A stretch of DNA of 64,000 nucleotides, taken from an uncultured Clostridia bacterium (GTDB lineage Bacteria > Bacillota > Clostridia > Lachnospirales > CAG-274). Below the pieces are notes generated by a model that was not told the origin of the DNA, did no database searches, and saw only the letters and a list, made by a program, of their open reading frames with translations. The stretch lies in NCBI GenBank assembly GCA_947585865.1, contig CANPXH010000007.1, forward strand, positions 31,566-95,565, written 5' to 3'. The first letter of the stretch is position 1; each line of letters opens with the position of its first letter. Position numbers and translations under genes: made by a program. Of this stretch, positions 28,683 through 37,479 are shown in pieces.

Positions 28683-29552
28683 ATGAGTAATAATTCTATT
28701 CAGCTTTTTGAGGATAAGGCAATAAGAACCGCTTGGGATGAGGAAAAGGAAGAATGGTATTTTTCTGTTGTAGATGTTGTCGGTGTTCTGACAAATTCCG
28801 AAAATCCAAGAAGGTACTGGAGCGACTTAAAGCGAAAACTGAAAATGGAAGGAAGTCAGTTGTACGAAAAAATCGTACAACTGAAAATGAAGTCATCTGA
28901 CGGTAAATATTATAAAACCGATGTAGCCGATACAGAACAGCTTCTCCGTATTATCCAGTCAATACCGTCACCAAAGGCAGAGCCTTTCAAAATGTGGCTC
29001 GCACAGGTAGGCAGAGAAAGAATAGAGGAAACCATTGACCCTGAGCTTGCAATGGACAGGGCTTTTCTTACATATCAGAAAAAAGGGTACAGTAATGAGT
29101 GGATACAGCAAAGGCTGTTGTCCATACGGATAAGAAACAATCTTACCGAGGAATGGGACAAGCACGGTGTAACAAAAGGCAGAGAATATGCTATTCTGAC
29201 AGACGAAATAACAAAGGCTTGGTCAGGAATGCGAACCCGTGAGTATAAAAGATTGAAAGGTTTGAAAAAAGAAAATTTGCGTGACAACATGAGCGATATG
29301 GAATTGGTACTCAATATGCTTGCGGAAGCAACCACAACAGAGCTTTCAAAGGTTGCCGATCCAAAATCCTTTAAAGAAAATGTGGCTGTAGCCCGTCAGG
29401 GAGGCAATATAGCAGGAAACGCAAGAAAGGAAATAGAAAGCTCAACAGGAAAGTCTGTTATAACATCGGAAAATGCAATACAGCTTAATGAAGTTGTTGT
29501 AAATACCATTGAGGGCGTTATAGATGCAGACAATGAAAAAAATAATAATTAA
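28683..29552 (+). CDS. BRO-family (Bro-N) protein
   Basis: 289 residues. The Bro-N domain is visible at the N-terminus (IRTAWDEEKEEWYFSVVDVV, then NPRRYWSDLKRKLK), followed by the conserved region SIPSPKAEPFKMWLAQVGRE and a C-terminal helical region with GLKKENLRDNMSDMELVLNM, as in BRO proteins of Firmicutes conjugative elements. Bro-N proteins bind DNA and resemble phage antirepressors, so a regulatory role is inferred. It has a strong promoter of its own, and a terminator 8 nt after its stop separates it from the pilin-like gene. Confidence 0.85.
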   Translation: MSNNSIQLFEDKAIRTAWDEEKEEWYFSVVDVVGVLTNSENPRRYWSDLKRKLKMEGSQLYEKIVQLKMKSSDGKYYKTDVADTEQLLRIIQSIPSPKAEPFKMWLAQVGRERIEETIDPELAMDRAFLTYQKKGYSNEWIQQRLLSIRIRNNLTEEWDKHGVTKGREYAILTDEITKAWSGMRTREYKRLKGLKKENLRDNMSDMELVLNMLAEATTTELSKVADPKSFKENVAVARQGGNIAGNARKEIESSTGKSVITSENAIQLNEVVVNTIEGVIDADNEKNNN

Positions 29553-29560
29553 GATATTGG

Positions 29561-29587
29561 GAGCAATCAGAAAGATTGCTCTTTTTT
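29561..29587 (+). terminator. terminator between BRO and Maff2
   Basis: Stem GAGCAATC / GATTGCTC (29561-29568 / 29574-29581), 5-nt loop, T6. It ends 4 bp before the ribosome site of the next gene, so the next gene can be reached only by readthrough. Confidence 0.85.
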
Positions 29588-29602
29588 ATTTGGAGGGATT
29601 AT

Positions 29603-29944
29603 ATGAAAAAGTTTTTAATCAATGAAAAGAGAAACAAGAAAAGATTAAGTGCTATGCTCAGAAGTATAGTTATGACAGCAGTTATGACCGTATCGGCAGG
29701 AATATCCTATTGCTATGCTGCAAGTGGCGCAGATGCTATAAATACGGCTAAAAGCCTTTTATCAAAGGGTGCGACCGCAGGCGGCGGTTTATGGGCTGTA
29801 TGGGGACTTGTTCAGCTCGGTATCGGTATAAAGGACCACAATGGTCCCGGTATACAGGGAGCTATATGGCAGATCATAGGCGGTGCAATTATTATTGCAG
29901 CAGGAGCAGCGGTAGCGGCTTTGGATTTATCTATAACTGCATAG
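29603..29944 (+). CDS. Maff2-family small membrane protein, VirB2/pilin-like
   Basis: 113 residues from ATG 29603 (GGAGG at 29592). A long basic leader precedes a signal-like helix (MLRSIVMTAVMTVSAG with Ala-rich cleavage region); two hydrophobic helices follow (GLWAVWGLVQLGIGI and IIGGAIIIAAGAAVAALDLS). Maff2 proteins occupy the VirB2-like position in Tn1549-type elements. The order Maff2, TrbL-like, PrgI, VirB4 is standard. There is no promoter of its own. Confidence 0.8.
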   Translation: MKKFLINEKRNKKRLSAMLRSIVMTAVMTVSAGISYCYAASGADAINTAKSLLSKGATAGGGLWAVWGLVQLGIGIKDHNGPGIQGAIWQIIGGAIIIAAGAAVAALDLSITA

Positions 29945-29989
29945 TTTGCATTACCTTAACTTTATGTAAGGCTAATTATGGAGGTAATT

Positions 29990-30835
29990 ATGAGTTTTAT
30001 AGAAACTATGATTTCAGACCTTTGTAATCTTGCATTGGAAGCCGGATTTGCAGGTTCTTTGACTAAGACGCTTGCACAGTACAATCCAACTACAAATAAC
30101 ACAATAATAAATCTTATGAAAAACAGCGTGTTTGCTATTGGTGCATCTCTGCTTACATTGTTTATGCTTATAGAACTTGTAGCTATGGTAAACAGGTCAT
30201 CAGGCGATAATGGACTTGGAAGTATAAAACTGCCTGTCAATATACTTATTAAGTTTGGCATATTCGCCTTTTTGTTCTGTCATATACCTCAGATTTTAAC
30301 AGCTATTGAGGAAACAGCCGTCAATGTGGGCAATGGTATGATTACGGGTGCAACATATACATTTGGTGTGGGAGTAAGCACAAGTCAGGTAACAATGATA
30401 GCGAATGCTATCGATAATCTTGACTTTTTTAATAAGATATTCACCTACATAGTTGTATTTGTGTGTTGGATTTTTATCCACCTTGTAGAAGCGATAATAA
30501 GCATTACTACTGTTTTCAGGGTTTTTGAGCTTTGGCTGTTACTGCTGTTCTCACCTATTCCCCTTTCAACATTTGTAAGTCAGGAATTCAGACCTACGGC
30601 ATTGAATTTTCTCAAAAATTTTACTGCCGTATCCTTGCAAGGAACAGCGATAATAGCCTGTTTTATGATATATCATGCTCTTATTGCATCATTTATAATT
30701 GATTATGATCCTGCAACAGATATAAGTAAGTTTATAAATTCATTTCTGCTTCAAAACATCATATATACGGCGGTTCTTGCTGTTTCGATATTTTCAAGCG
30801 GCAGAATCATAAAGCAGATAATGAATGCTGTGTAG
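29990..30835 (+). CDS. multi-spanning conjugation channel protein, TrbL/VirB6-like
   Basis: 281 residues from ATG 29990, placed after GGAGGTAATT; the ATG at 29978 lies inside that site. About five to six membrane helices are visible (ASLLTLFMLIELVAMV, ILIKFGIFAFLFCHIPQILT, IFTYIVVFVCWIFIHLVEAI, LWLLLLFSPIPLSTFV, IIYTAVLAVSIFSSG). Topology and position fit the VirB6/TrbL-like inner channel component of Gram-positive type IV secretion. A 205-bp insertion separates it from prgI. Confidence 0.78.
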   Translation: MSFIETMISDLCNLALEAGFAGSLTKTLAQYNPTTNNTIINLMKNSVFAIGASLLTLFMLIELVAMVNRSSGDNGLGSIKLPVNILIKFGIFAFLFCHIPQILTAIEETAVNVGNGMITGATYTFGVGVSTSQVTMIANAIDNLDFFNKIFTYIVVFVCWIFIHLVEAIISITTVFRVFELWLLLLFSPIPLSTFVSQEFRPTALNFLKNFTAVSLQGTAIIACFMIYHALIASFIIDYDPATDISKFINSFLLQNIIYTAVLAVSIFSSGRIIKQIMNAV

Positions 30836-31046
30836 AGGGAGTATTAATATGCTTTAGAAAAGATAAATATATGCGAAAGAAAAGAGCCACTGTCGTGACT
30901 CTTTTCGGTTCGACCCGCTAGGGGTAAAATATAATAATGTTTGACCCATAAGGGTAAAATTATTTTACAATTTTAAAGCCTCATTACCATTCGCTTAAAT
31001 TATATCATTTATTAGTACACTTTGCAACAAATTTGTGTAGAGGGAG
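30829..31046. repeat. 205-bp insertion bounded by 13-bp direct repeats
   Basis: TGTGTAGAGGGAG occurs at 30829-30841 (covering the TrbL-like stop codon) and at 31034-31046 (in the prgI ribosome site). The DNA between holds a hairpin GAAAAGAG-C-CAC-TGTC-GTG-A-CTCTTTTC (30879-30906) and two tandem units with GACCC..GGGTAAAAT (about 30911 and 30943). Removing one 205-bp unit would leave the TrbL-like stop directly joined to the prgI ribosome site. Confidence 0.65.
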
Positions 31047-31055
31047 GTGTGATAT

Positions 31056-31652
31056 ATGTCAATAGAAGTACGAGTACCGGAGGAAATAGAGGACTACAAG
31101 GAAAGTATAGTTGCAGGTTTATCTGTAAGACAGCTTGTGTGCAGCGGAATTGCTTTGTTATGCGGAATACCTACATTTCTTCTTCTAAAAAATATCAATG
31201 CCGATTTAGCAACATATTCAACAATGATAGTGGTTGTTCCTGCTTTTTGTGTGGGATTTATAAAGAAAGACGGCTATAACTTTGAAACATATCTCAAAAT
31301 AAGGCTTTATAATCTTTTAAGTAAACCGCAGCGAGGATATGAAAGCAATCCCGATGAAAATGTTCTGCCCATAGAGGTTGAGGAATACAGAGCTGCAATA
31401 CAAATTGTGCAAAAAGAGGAAATAAAGCAGGTAGCGAGCAATGCAGATAAAAAGAAAAGAGGTGAGAAATTTGTTTTATTCAAAAAGAAATGTCAAAATA
31501 GAAAAGTTAAAGCAACAGCAAGGTATGAATATGACCTTGCTGAAATCTCAGCGAAAAGCATTAAAAGAAAGAGAAAGGCAGCGTACAAAAGCATTAAAGC
31601 AGCAGAAGGATACCATAGAGAGAAAAAACAAAAAGAAGAAAAAACAGCTTAA
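31056..31652 (+). CDS. PrgI/VirB3-like conjugation protein with Lys-rich tail
   Basis: 198 residues. The N-terminal part is PrgI-like: MSIEVRVPEEIEDYKESIVA, then two hydrophobic stretches (QLVCSGIALLCGIPTFLLL and TYSTMIVVVPAFCVGFI). The rest, from about 110, is Lys/Arg/Glu-rich. The start follows GGGAGGTG. The last 182 nt overlap the start of virB4 in a different frame, so both frames seem to encode basic, Lys-rich tails. It probably acts in the inner-membrane platform with VirB4. Confidence 0.8.
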   Translation: MSIEVRVPEEIEDYKESIVAGLSVRQLVCSGIALLCGIPTFLLLKNINADLATYSTMIVVVPAFCVGFIKKDGYNFETYLKIRLYNLLSKPQRGYESNPDENVLPIEVEEYRAAIQIVQKEEIKQVASNADKKKRGEKFVLFKKKCQNRKVKATARYEYDLAEISAKSIKRKRKAAYKSIKAAEGYHREKKQKEEKTA

Positions 31653-34011
31653 AATGAATGCTACACCAAAGAGTTGTCAGCAGACCCTGAATTATAAATA
31701 TCTTTTTCAGAATGGTATATGTCAGGTAGGAGATAACTTTTTCTCCAAAATGTTGAAGTTTTCGGATATAAATTATCAGGTTGCACAGCGTGACGAGCAG
31801 ATAGAGATTTTTTCAAAATATTGTGAACTTCTCAACTACTTTGATTCTTCGGTTAATATTCAGATAAGCGTTCACAACAGACGTATTGATAAGGCTGAGT
31901 TTGAAAATCAGATGTTATTGCCTATGCTTGATGACGATAAGAATGAGCTTAGAGCAGAATATAACAAAATGCTTGAAACAAAGGCTTTACAGGGACAGAA
32001 CTCTCTTATAAGAGAAAAATACATAACCTTTGGTATTGAAGCAGAAAATTATGATGCTGCCTATCCTGCGCTTATGCGACTTGAAACCGATGTTACAAGC
32101 CTTTTTAAATCTTTGGGCTGCGATGTTATGAGCGTAAGCGGTGAAGAAAGATTGAGCTATATGAACAGTATTCTCAATCCTTCCGAAAACCTCAAATTTG
32201 ATTATGATTATCTTGTGGGAACAGGATTGTCTACAAAGGATTTTGTATGCCCGTATTTCTTTGATTTCAAGGTGGATAATAAAAGGACAGTATTTGAATT
32301 CGGGGATTATTTCGGACAGGTCCTTATGATAAAGAAATTTCCTACAGACTTGTCCGATAAGCTGCTTAATGCTCTTTCGGAAATCCCCTGTAACACTACC
32401 ATAAATATTCATTCCAACTCAACGGATAATGCCAAGTCTTTGGAAATGATAAAGACAAAACTGGCATTTATGGAACAAGACAAAATGAATAAACAGCAAA
32501 AGCTGATACAGCAGCTTGCCGATCCTGAAATGATACCACAGTCTTTGAAACGGAATATTTCCGAAACCAATTTACTTCTTGATGATGTTCAGAACAAAAA
32601 TCAGAGGATTTTCAAAGGTGCGGTATTGGTATTTACATCTGCCAAAACATTAAAAGAGCTTAATGAAAATGTGGAAAAGCTGAAAGGCGTTGCTCGTGCA
32701 AACAGTTGTGAACTTATGCCAATAGCCTGTGAACAGGAGGCAGGACTTAATGCCACTTTACCCTTTGCAATGAATACTATAAAAATAAGACGTACTCTTA
32801 CAACGGCAGCACAGGCAATATTTATACCATTTACTACGCAGGAGCTTTTTGACAAAGGCGGTATGTACTACGGTCTTAATGCCTTATCCCGTAATCTGAT
32901 ATTTTTTGACCGCAAGGCTCTTAAAAATCCTGCGGGATTTGTGCTTGGTACTCCCGGCAGCGGTAAATCATTCGCTACTAAAAGAGAGCTTGTAAATATA
33001 CTGCTTTCTTCGGCTGATGATGAGGTACTTGTAATAGACCCTGAAAGTGAGTATGGCAATATAGCTCAGAACTTCGGCGGTGAGGTGGTCAAAATATCTA
33101 CGGATACCGATACCTATTTCAATCCTTTGGACATCACATCAGATTATTCGGGTGGAAATGATGATGATAAAAACGAAAGTCCTCTTGTTTTCAAGACAGA
33201 GTTTATGTTCTCTCTGCTTGATGTAATTGTTACAAAGGAAAACGGTATGGGTCTTTCCGGCGCTGAAAGAACACTTGTTGATCTTACTCTTGCAAATACA
33301 TATAAGTCTTTTTTCAAAAGCGCCAATGCTCAGACGCCTACTTTGATTGACTTCTGCAATGAGCTTAAAAAAATAAAAGCTCCCGAATTACAGAGGGAAA
33401 AAGAAAATCTGTTAAAGGTACTCGGTCTTTACACAACAGGTTCTTTTAATTTGTTTGCTCATAGGACAAATGTGGATATACTGAACAGATTTGTTGTCTT
33501 TGACATCAAAGAGCTTGGGGAGCAGATAAAGACGCTTGGTATGCTCGTCATACTCGATCAGATATGGAACAGAGTAACATCAAACAGACTTATAGGCAGA
33601 AGAACGTGGATAGTGGTAGATGAAGCGCATTTGCTGTTTTCAAATCCATTCTCGGCTCAATTTTTAAGCAGCCTGTGGAAAAGGGCGAGGAAATACGGCG
33701 GAATATGTACGGGTATCACACAGAACGTGGAGGACTTGCTTGAAAGTGACTTGGCAAGAAAAATGCTGTCAAATTCAGATTACATAATGATGCTCAATCA
33801 GGCTACTGCCGACAGAAAGAAATTAGGAGAAATACTTAATATATCCCCTACTCAGTTGTCCTTTGTTACCAATGCAAATGCAGGACAAGGACTGCTCTTT
33901 GCAGGCAACAGCATTATTCCCTTTATTGATAAATTCCCTGCCGATACAAAGCTCTATCAGATGATGACAACAAAGCTTGACGAAGTTGTCAAAAGAGAGG
34001 AACAGCATTAA
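31471..34011 (+). CDS. VirB4-type conjugation ATPase
   Basis: 846 residues if TTG 31471 is the start (AGAGGTG just before); ATG 31441 is in frame but has a poor site. A basic N-terminus (about 60 residues) is followed by the VirB4 N-domain and the ATPase: Walker A GTPGSGKSFATKREL, Walker B TWIVVDEAHLLFS and the arginine-finger region SLWKRARKYGGICTGITQN. It energises assembly of the transfer channel. The stop overlaps the next start (TAATG). Confidence 0.92.
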   Translation: MFYSKRNVKIEKLKQQQGMNMTLLKSQRKALKERERQRTKALKQQKDTIERKNKKKKKQLKMNATPKSCQQTLNYKYLFQNGICQVGDNFFSKMLKFSDINYQVAQRDEQIEIFSKYCELLNYFDSSVNIQISVHNRRIDKAEFENQMLLPMLDDDKNELRAEYNKMLETKALQGQNSLIREKYITFGIEAENYDAAYPALMRLETDVTSLFKSLGCDVMSVSGEERLSYMNSILNPSENLKFDYDYLVGTGLSTKDFVCPYFFDFKVDNKRTVFEFGDYFGQVLMIKKFPTDLSDKLLNALSEIPCNTTINIHSNSTDNAKSLEMIKTKLAFMEQDKMNKQQKLIQQLADPEMIPQSLKRNISETNLLLDDVQNKNQRIFKGAVLVFTSAKTLKELNENVEKLKGVARANSCELMPIACEQEAGLNATLPFAMNTIKIRRTLTTAAQAIFIPFTTQELFDKGGMYYGLNALSRNLIFFDRKALKNPAGFVLGTPGSGKSFATKRELVNILLSSADDEVLVIDPESEYGNIAQNFGGEVVKISTDTDTYFNPLDITSDYSGGNDDDKNESPLVFKTEFMFSLLDVIVTKENGMGLSGAERTLVDLTLANTYKSFFKSANAQTPTLIDFCNELKKIKAPELQREKENLLKVLGLYTTGSFNLFAHRTNVDILNRFVVFDIKELGEQIKTLGMLVILDQIWNRVTSNRLIGRRTWIVVDEAHLLFSNPFSAQFLSSLWKRARKYGGICTGITQNVEDLLESDLARKMLSNSDYIMMLNQATADRKKLGEILNISPTQLSFVTNANAGQGLLFAGNSIIPFIDKFPADTKLYQMMTTKLDEVVKREEQH

Positions 34012-37000
34012 TGTCAAAAGATATGATATTAGAGGATAATGCTGTTCAGCTTGTTAATGAAGAAAACACAGAGCTTAACAAGGAACAAGTGGAGGAAAGT
34101 CAGAAAAAATCAATTGAAAAAAATCCGTATATAGCAAAGGTATTAAAGGCAAAGTCTGACGAAAATGAGCCGAAAGTGTATTACAGAGATTATTCGGGCA
34201 GAATAAAATATAATAATTTGTCAGAGGGGAAAGTACCTATATCCGAAAACGATATTGTTAAGCCAAAGGACAATGCTGCGGTTGTGAAGTCTGACAAAAT
34301 AGCAGATGATATAAAGTCTACTGATATGACCACAGCTTTTAGGCATAACGAAGCCGATGTAAACCAAAGTATAAAAGGAATTTCTCAAAAGGCTATATCC
34401 TCGGATAGCAAGGTAGCACCCAAAGACAATGTTGTCAAAGGTAAAACAACTTTCTCGGATATTGTCAAGGAGAAAAGGTCTACTGCCATAAAGGACAGAA
34501 ATACCGCTATTAAAGATAGCTATACAACTTATGAGAAATATGCATACCCTGAAAGCAAAGAGCAATTCAACAGTACGATTTCTGACAGACAAGACAAAAA
34601 TTTACCATACAGATACAGTCAGGATAAGGAAGAGGTAAGCAATGAAAAGCCAAATGGGATAATTGTTGATACCAAAAGTCTTAAAATTGAAGTATCTGAA
34701 CCAAAGTACAGTCAGTTATTGTCTGCGACAGCGCAGGAATATGTAAAACAGCCTGCAACAGCGCAGGAAAAATCAAAATATATGAATATTACTTCTGTTG
34801 CTCGCAGGCATACAATTAAAGGTATATCACAGCTTGTTATTGAAAGAAATTTACCAAAGGGTAGTTATATTGATGAAAGTTGTGCAGCAACTTATATATC
34901 CGCCTCAGATAAATATGGGGATGTTGTAAAGTCTGAAACATCTTGTATTTCCAAAAAGCCTGAGAATAAGACAGAGATTGTAAATGCTGCTGAAATATCC
35001 TCTAATTCTAGTCTAAGTATTTCTGATATAAGAACTGTTAAGGAAGGAAACAGAAATTTTTATAGGTCAAAGGGTTTCAAAACTCTGTCATATAGATATG
35101 CCAATGAAAATAGCAATTCTCAAAGACAGGATATTGTTTCTACAAATAACATAAATACACAGACTTCTGTTCCATACAAAGCAGAAACAAATGTGCTGCC
35201 TGAAAGCAATAATAACAGTCCAAGAATCACAAAGGGCAACAGACGGAACAAAAACATTGACAAGGCAAAGGTCGAGGGTAACATAAAAAGATATGGTATT
35301 AAGTCAGAAGTCAGAAATGTGCTGAGCCGTTCTGTTCTTCAAACCGATCACAGGGCAAAAAAGGTTTTTCAGTACGGTAACTATGCTATTATGAAAAGTA
35401 TACATCGTAAAACAGAGGAAGAAACCGAGAATGATTTATCAATCAAGGCTGTTGATGATGCTATAAGGACCACATATTCTGTAGGAGTAATAAAAAATTG
35501 GATTTCTGCCATAAGCCCAAAAGATATTAAGTCTGAAAAAGCTGCAATCACTTCTCATAATGTCAAAAGTTCAACCGACAGGCTTAAAAATAGAATAAGA
35601 AAAACTCAGATGTGGGGTCGTATTAGGAAAAAAAGAAATAATAAATATAGTGACAGTCCTGCTAAAAGTGCTGTTTCTGCTGTAGCAAAAATAATAGGAA
35701 CGGCAGTTAAATTGGCAGTCATAGATTTATTATCGTCAACTATGGGTTGGATAGTAATGCTCATAATCATAATAGGTGCTGTTGTCGCTGCCATTGGAAG
35801 TATATTATGGCAGACTTCCTCCGACCTTGATACTACACAGATAGTAAAGTACATATCGGAATTGGACTACAATCAGCAGTCGGCGTGGTTTTCAAGAGGC
35901 TTAACAAACATAGCCATAGATAGAGCAAATGAACACGGCAGCAAGTATAAAAGCTATCACTATTTGCTTGCTGTGGACGTTCCCGATGATGTTGAGCCTG
36001 TTGATGGAAGTATACCAAATGAAAGCTCTATACATTGCCTTGTAAAAACAGGACAGTCTTTAAGAGGTAGTGAACTCAGACCAATATACAGAGGTTTTAA
36101 TAAATCCTTTGATTCCTCCGATGATATGTTGGAAACATTCAGATGGACAACAGACGATTACAGAGCTGCTCTTGCATATTTACAAGTTAAAAATGAAAAC
36201 TTAGGTTGGTTTGCTTCAACCTTTGGATTTGTAGGAGATATTCAGCTCAGAAGTGATGCAAAAGAGCTGCACAGGCTTACATACGACCATAGCATAGTGG
36301 AAAAATACACAGATCACTCTGATGATACTGTCACATATACATATCAAAGCCCTATATATTCTGTAAGCTACAGTAATGACAGCGAATACAGTTATTATTA
36401 TTTTGGCAGGAAATACAGCGTAAAATATCTTATTGAAAATGATATGGTACGCTTTGATAGTGACAATGCAGTAAATGAAAGGCTCAAAGAACAATTCAGA
36501 TATGTTTGTCAATATGGTAATTTGGCAGTTGGAAATCTTATGTTTCCGCTAGAACTAAGCGGTGATGAAAAAATATCGGACAGGATCGTAAAGCACTTTG
36601 GCAAGCAGCTTGTTCTGAAATATATACCGCCTGATGAGTCTGACGACGATGATAATGTATATGGAAATGTAAATAGCTCAGTCGGTTATCATTATGCAAA
36701 TGATCTGTTGGCAGAGGAAAATGAAAATATATACTCGCCTATCAACGGCTTATGTAAGGTAACTAATAAGTCAGACCGAGGATATGAGTTTGTTATTTCA
36801 ACTGCCTATAATGGTAGTAATTTTGACTATACCAAGAAAGGATATGTTGTAAAAATATCCTGTGCAAAGACATCTGCTTTGCCGGTAGGTACTTATACTA
36901 TGGTACGAAAAGGTGATTTATTGGGAACTGTAGCCAAAAATGTTACTGTTAATTATAAAAAGCCCGAAAGCACATTTGCCGACAAACTTTTCCCTTGCTG

Positions 37001-37178
37001 TACGGGAACAGGCTATCACTATTTAAGCAGCAACGAATTTGACGAGCCTGAGCCTGAATACAGTCATATCCATATTGAAATGTATCAACTGCCCTGTGAT
37101 TTTTCCGATACGGCAGATATTGAGAAAAATGTACTTGCTCCCGAATTGTTCTTTGACTATTCCAAAGAAAAATATTAA
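34011..37178 (+). CDS. large membrane protein with C-terminal M23 (LytM-like) peptidase domain
   Basis: 1055 residues. Residues 1-560 are a low-complexity, Lys/Ser/Asp-rich region. A membrane helix follows (GWIVMLIIIIGAVVAAIGSI, about 580). The outer part resembles the CD1108-type proteins of conjugative elements. The C-terminus has both M23 zinc motifs: GYHYAND (HxxxD) and HIHIEMY (HxH). It is inferred to open the peptidoglycan for the transfer channel, the role of VirB1-like hydrolases. It overlaps virB4 by one base and is followed by DUF4315. Confidence 0.78.
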   Translation: MSKDMILEDNAVQLVNEENTELNKEQVEESQKKSIEKNPYIAKVLKAKSDENEPKVYYRDYSGRIKYNNLSEGKVPISENDIVKPKDNAAVVKSDKIADDIKSTDMTTAFRHNEADVNQSIKGISQKAISSDSKVAPKDNVVKGKTTFSDIVKEKRSTAIKDRNTAIKDSYTTYEKYAYPESKEQFNSTISDRQDKNLPYRYSQDKEEVSNEKPNGIIVDTKSLKIEVSEPKYSQLLSATAQEYVKQPATAQEKSKYMNITSVARRHTIKGISQLVIERNLPKGSYIDESCAATYISASDKYGDVVKSETSCISKKPENKTEIVNAAEISSNSSLSISDIRTVKEGNRNFYRSKGFKTLSYRYANENSNSQRQDIVSTNNINTQTSVPYKAETNVLPESNNNSPRITKGNRRNKNIDKAKVEGNIKRYGIKSEVRNVLSRSVLQTDHRAKKVFQYGNYAIMKSIHRKTEEETENDLSIKAVDDAIRTTYSVGVIKNWISAISPKDIKSEKAAITSHNVKSSTDRLKNRIRKTQMWGRIRKKRNNKYSDSPAKSAVSAVAKIIGTAVKLAVIDLLSSTMGWIVMLIIIIGAVVAAIGSILWQTSSDLDTTQIVKYISELDYNQQSAWFSRGLTNIAIDRANEHGSKYKSYHYLLAVDVPDDVEPVDGSIPNESSIHCLVKTGQSLRGSELRPIYRGFNKSFDSSDDMLETFRWTTDDYRAALAYLQVKNENLGWFASTFGFVGDIQLRSDAKELHRLTYDHSIVEKYTDHSDDTVTYTYQSPIYSVSYSNDSEYSYYYFGRKYSVKYLIENDMVRFDSDNAVNERLKEQFRYVCQYGNLAVGNLMFPLELSGDEKISDRIVKHFGKQLVLKYIPPDESDDDDNVYGNVNSSVGYHYANDLLAEENENIYSPINGLCKVTNKSDRGYEFVISTAYNGSNFDYTKKGYVVKISCAKTSALPVGTYTMVRKGDLLGTVAKNVTVNYKKPESTFADKLFPCCTGTGYHYLSSNEFDEPEPEYSHIHIEMYQLPCDFSDTADIEKNVLAPELFFDYSKEKY

Positions 37179-37194
37179 TGAAAGGAGTGATTGT

Positions 37195-37437
37195 TTGGAT
37201 AATACAGAAAATTTTTCGGAAAAAGCCCTTAAAACAATAAAAGCCTATGACGATAAAATCGCAAAGCTCAAAAGTGAACTAAGAAAAACAGAGAATAAAA
37301 GAGAAACCTACTATTTAAGAACTTTGGGAGAAGCACTTAATAAGAGCAATTTAAGTCTTGGCGCTTTTTTAAATCTGATAGATGCAAATTCAGAAAGCAA
37401 GGAAAAATCAAAGGATACAACGGAACACATTGTATAA
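37195..37437 (+). CDS. DUF4315-family coiled-coil protein
   Basis: 80 residues from TTG 37195, 5 nt after AAAGGAGTG (37181-37189). The pattern KAYDDKIAKLKSELRKTENK followed by LNKSNLSLGAFLNLID fits DUF4315, a small coiled-coil protein always found in this place of Tn1549-like transfer operons. Its role is unknown. A terminator begins 2 nt after its stop. Confidence 0.75.
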   Translation: MDNTENFSEKALKTIKAYDDKIAKLKSELRKTENKRETYYLRTLGEALNKSNLSLGAFLNLIDANSESKEKSKDTTEHIV

Positions 37438-37438
37438 C

Positions 37439-37463
37439 AGATACAGAAATGTATCTTTTTTTA
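37439..37463 (+). terminator. terminator between DUF4315 and topB
   Basis: Perfect 7-bp stem AGATACA / TGTATCT, loop GAAA, T7. It ends 6 bp before the topB ribosome site (GGAGGTAA), leaving no room for a promoter. Confidence 0.85.
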
Positions 37464-37479
37464 TTGAATGGAGGTAACT

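Noticed and set aside
29791..30027. A 78-residue plus-strand frame overlapping Maff2 and the TrbL-like start
   Set aside because: Arg/Tyr/Cys-rich translation with no family pattern; the overlapping genes have good ribosome sites and membrane helices.
30907..30960. GACCC..GGGT units considered as tRNA-like or riboswitch pieces
   Set aside because: The arms are only 4-5 bp and no tRNA cloverleaf or known riboswitch core can be drawn.
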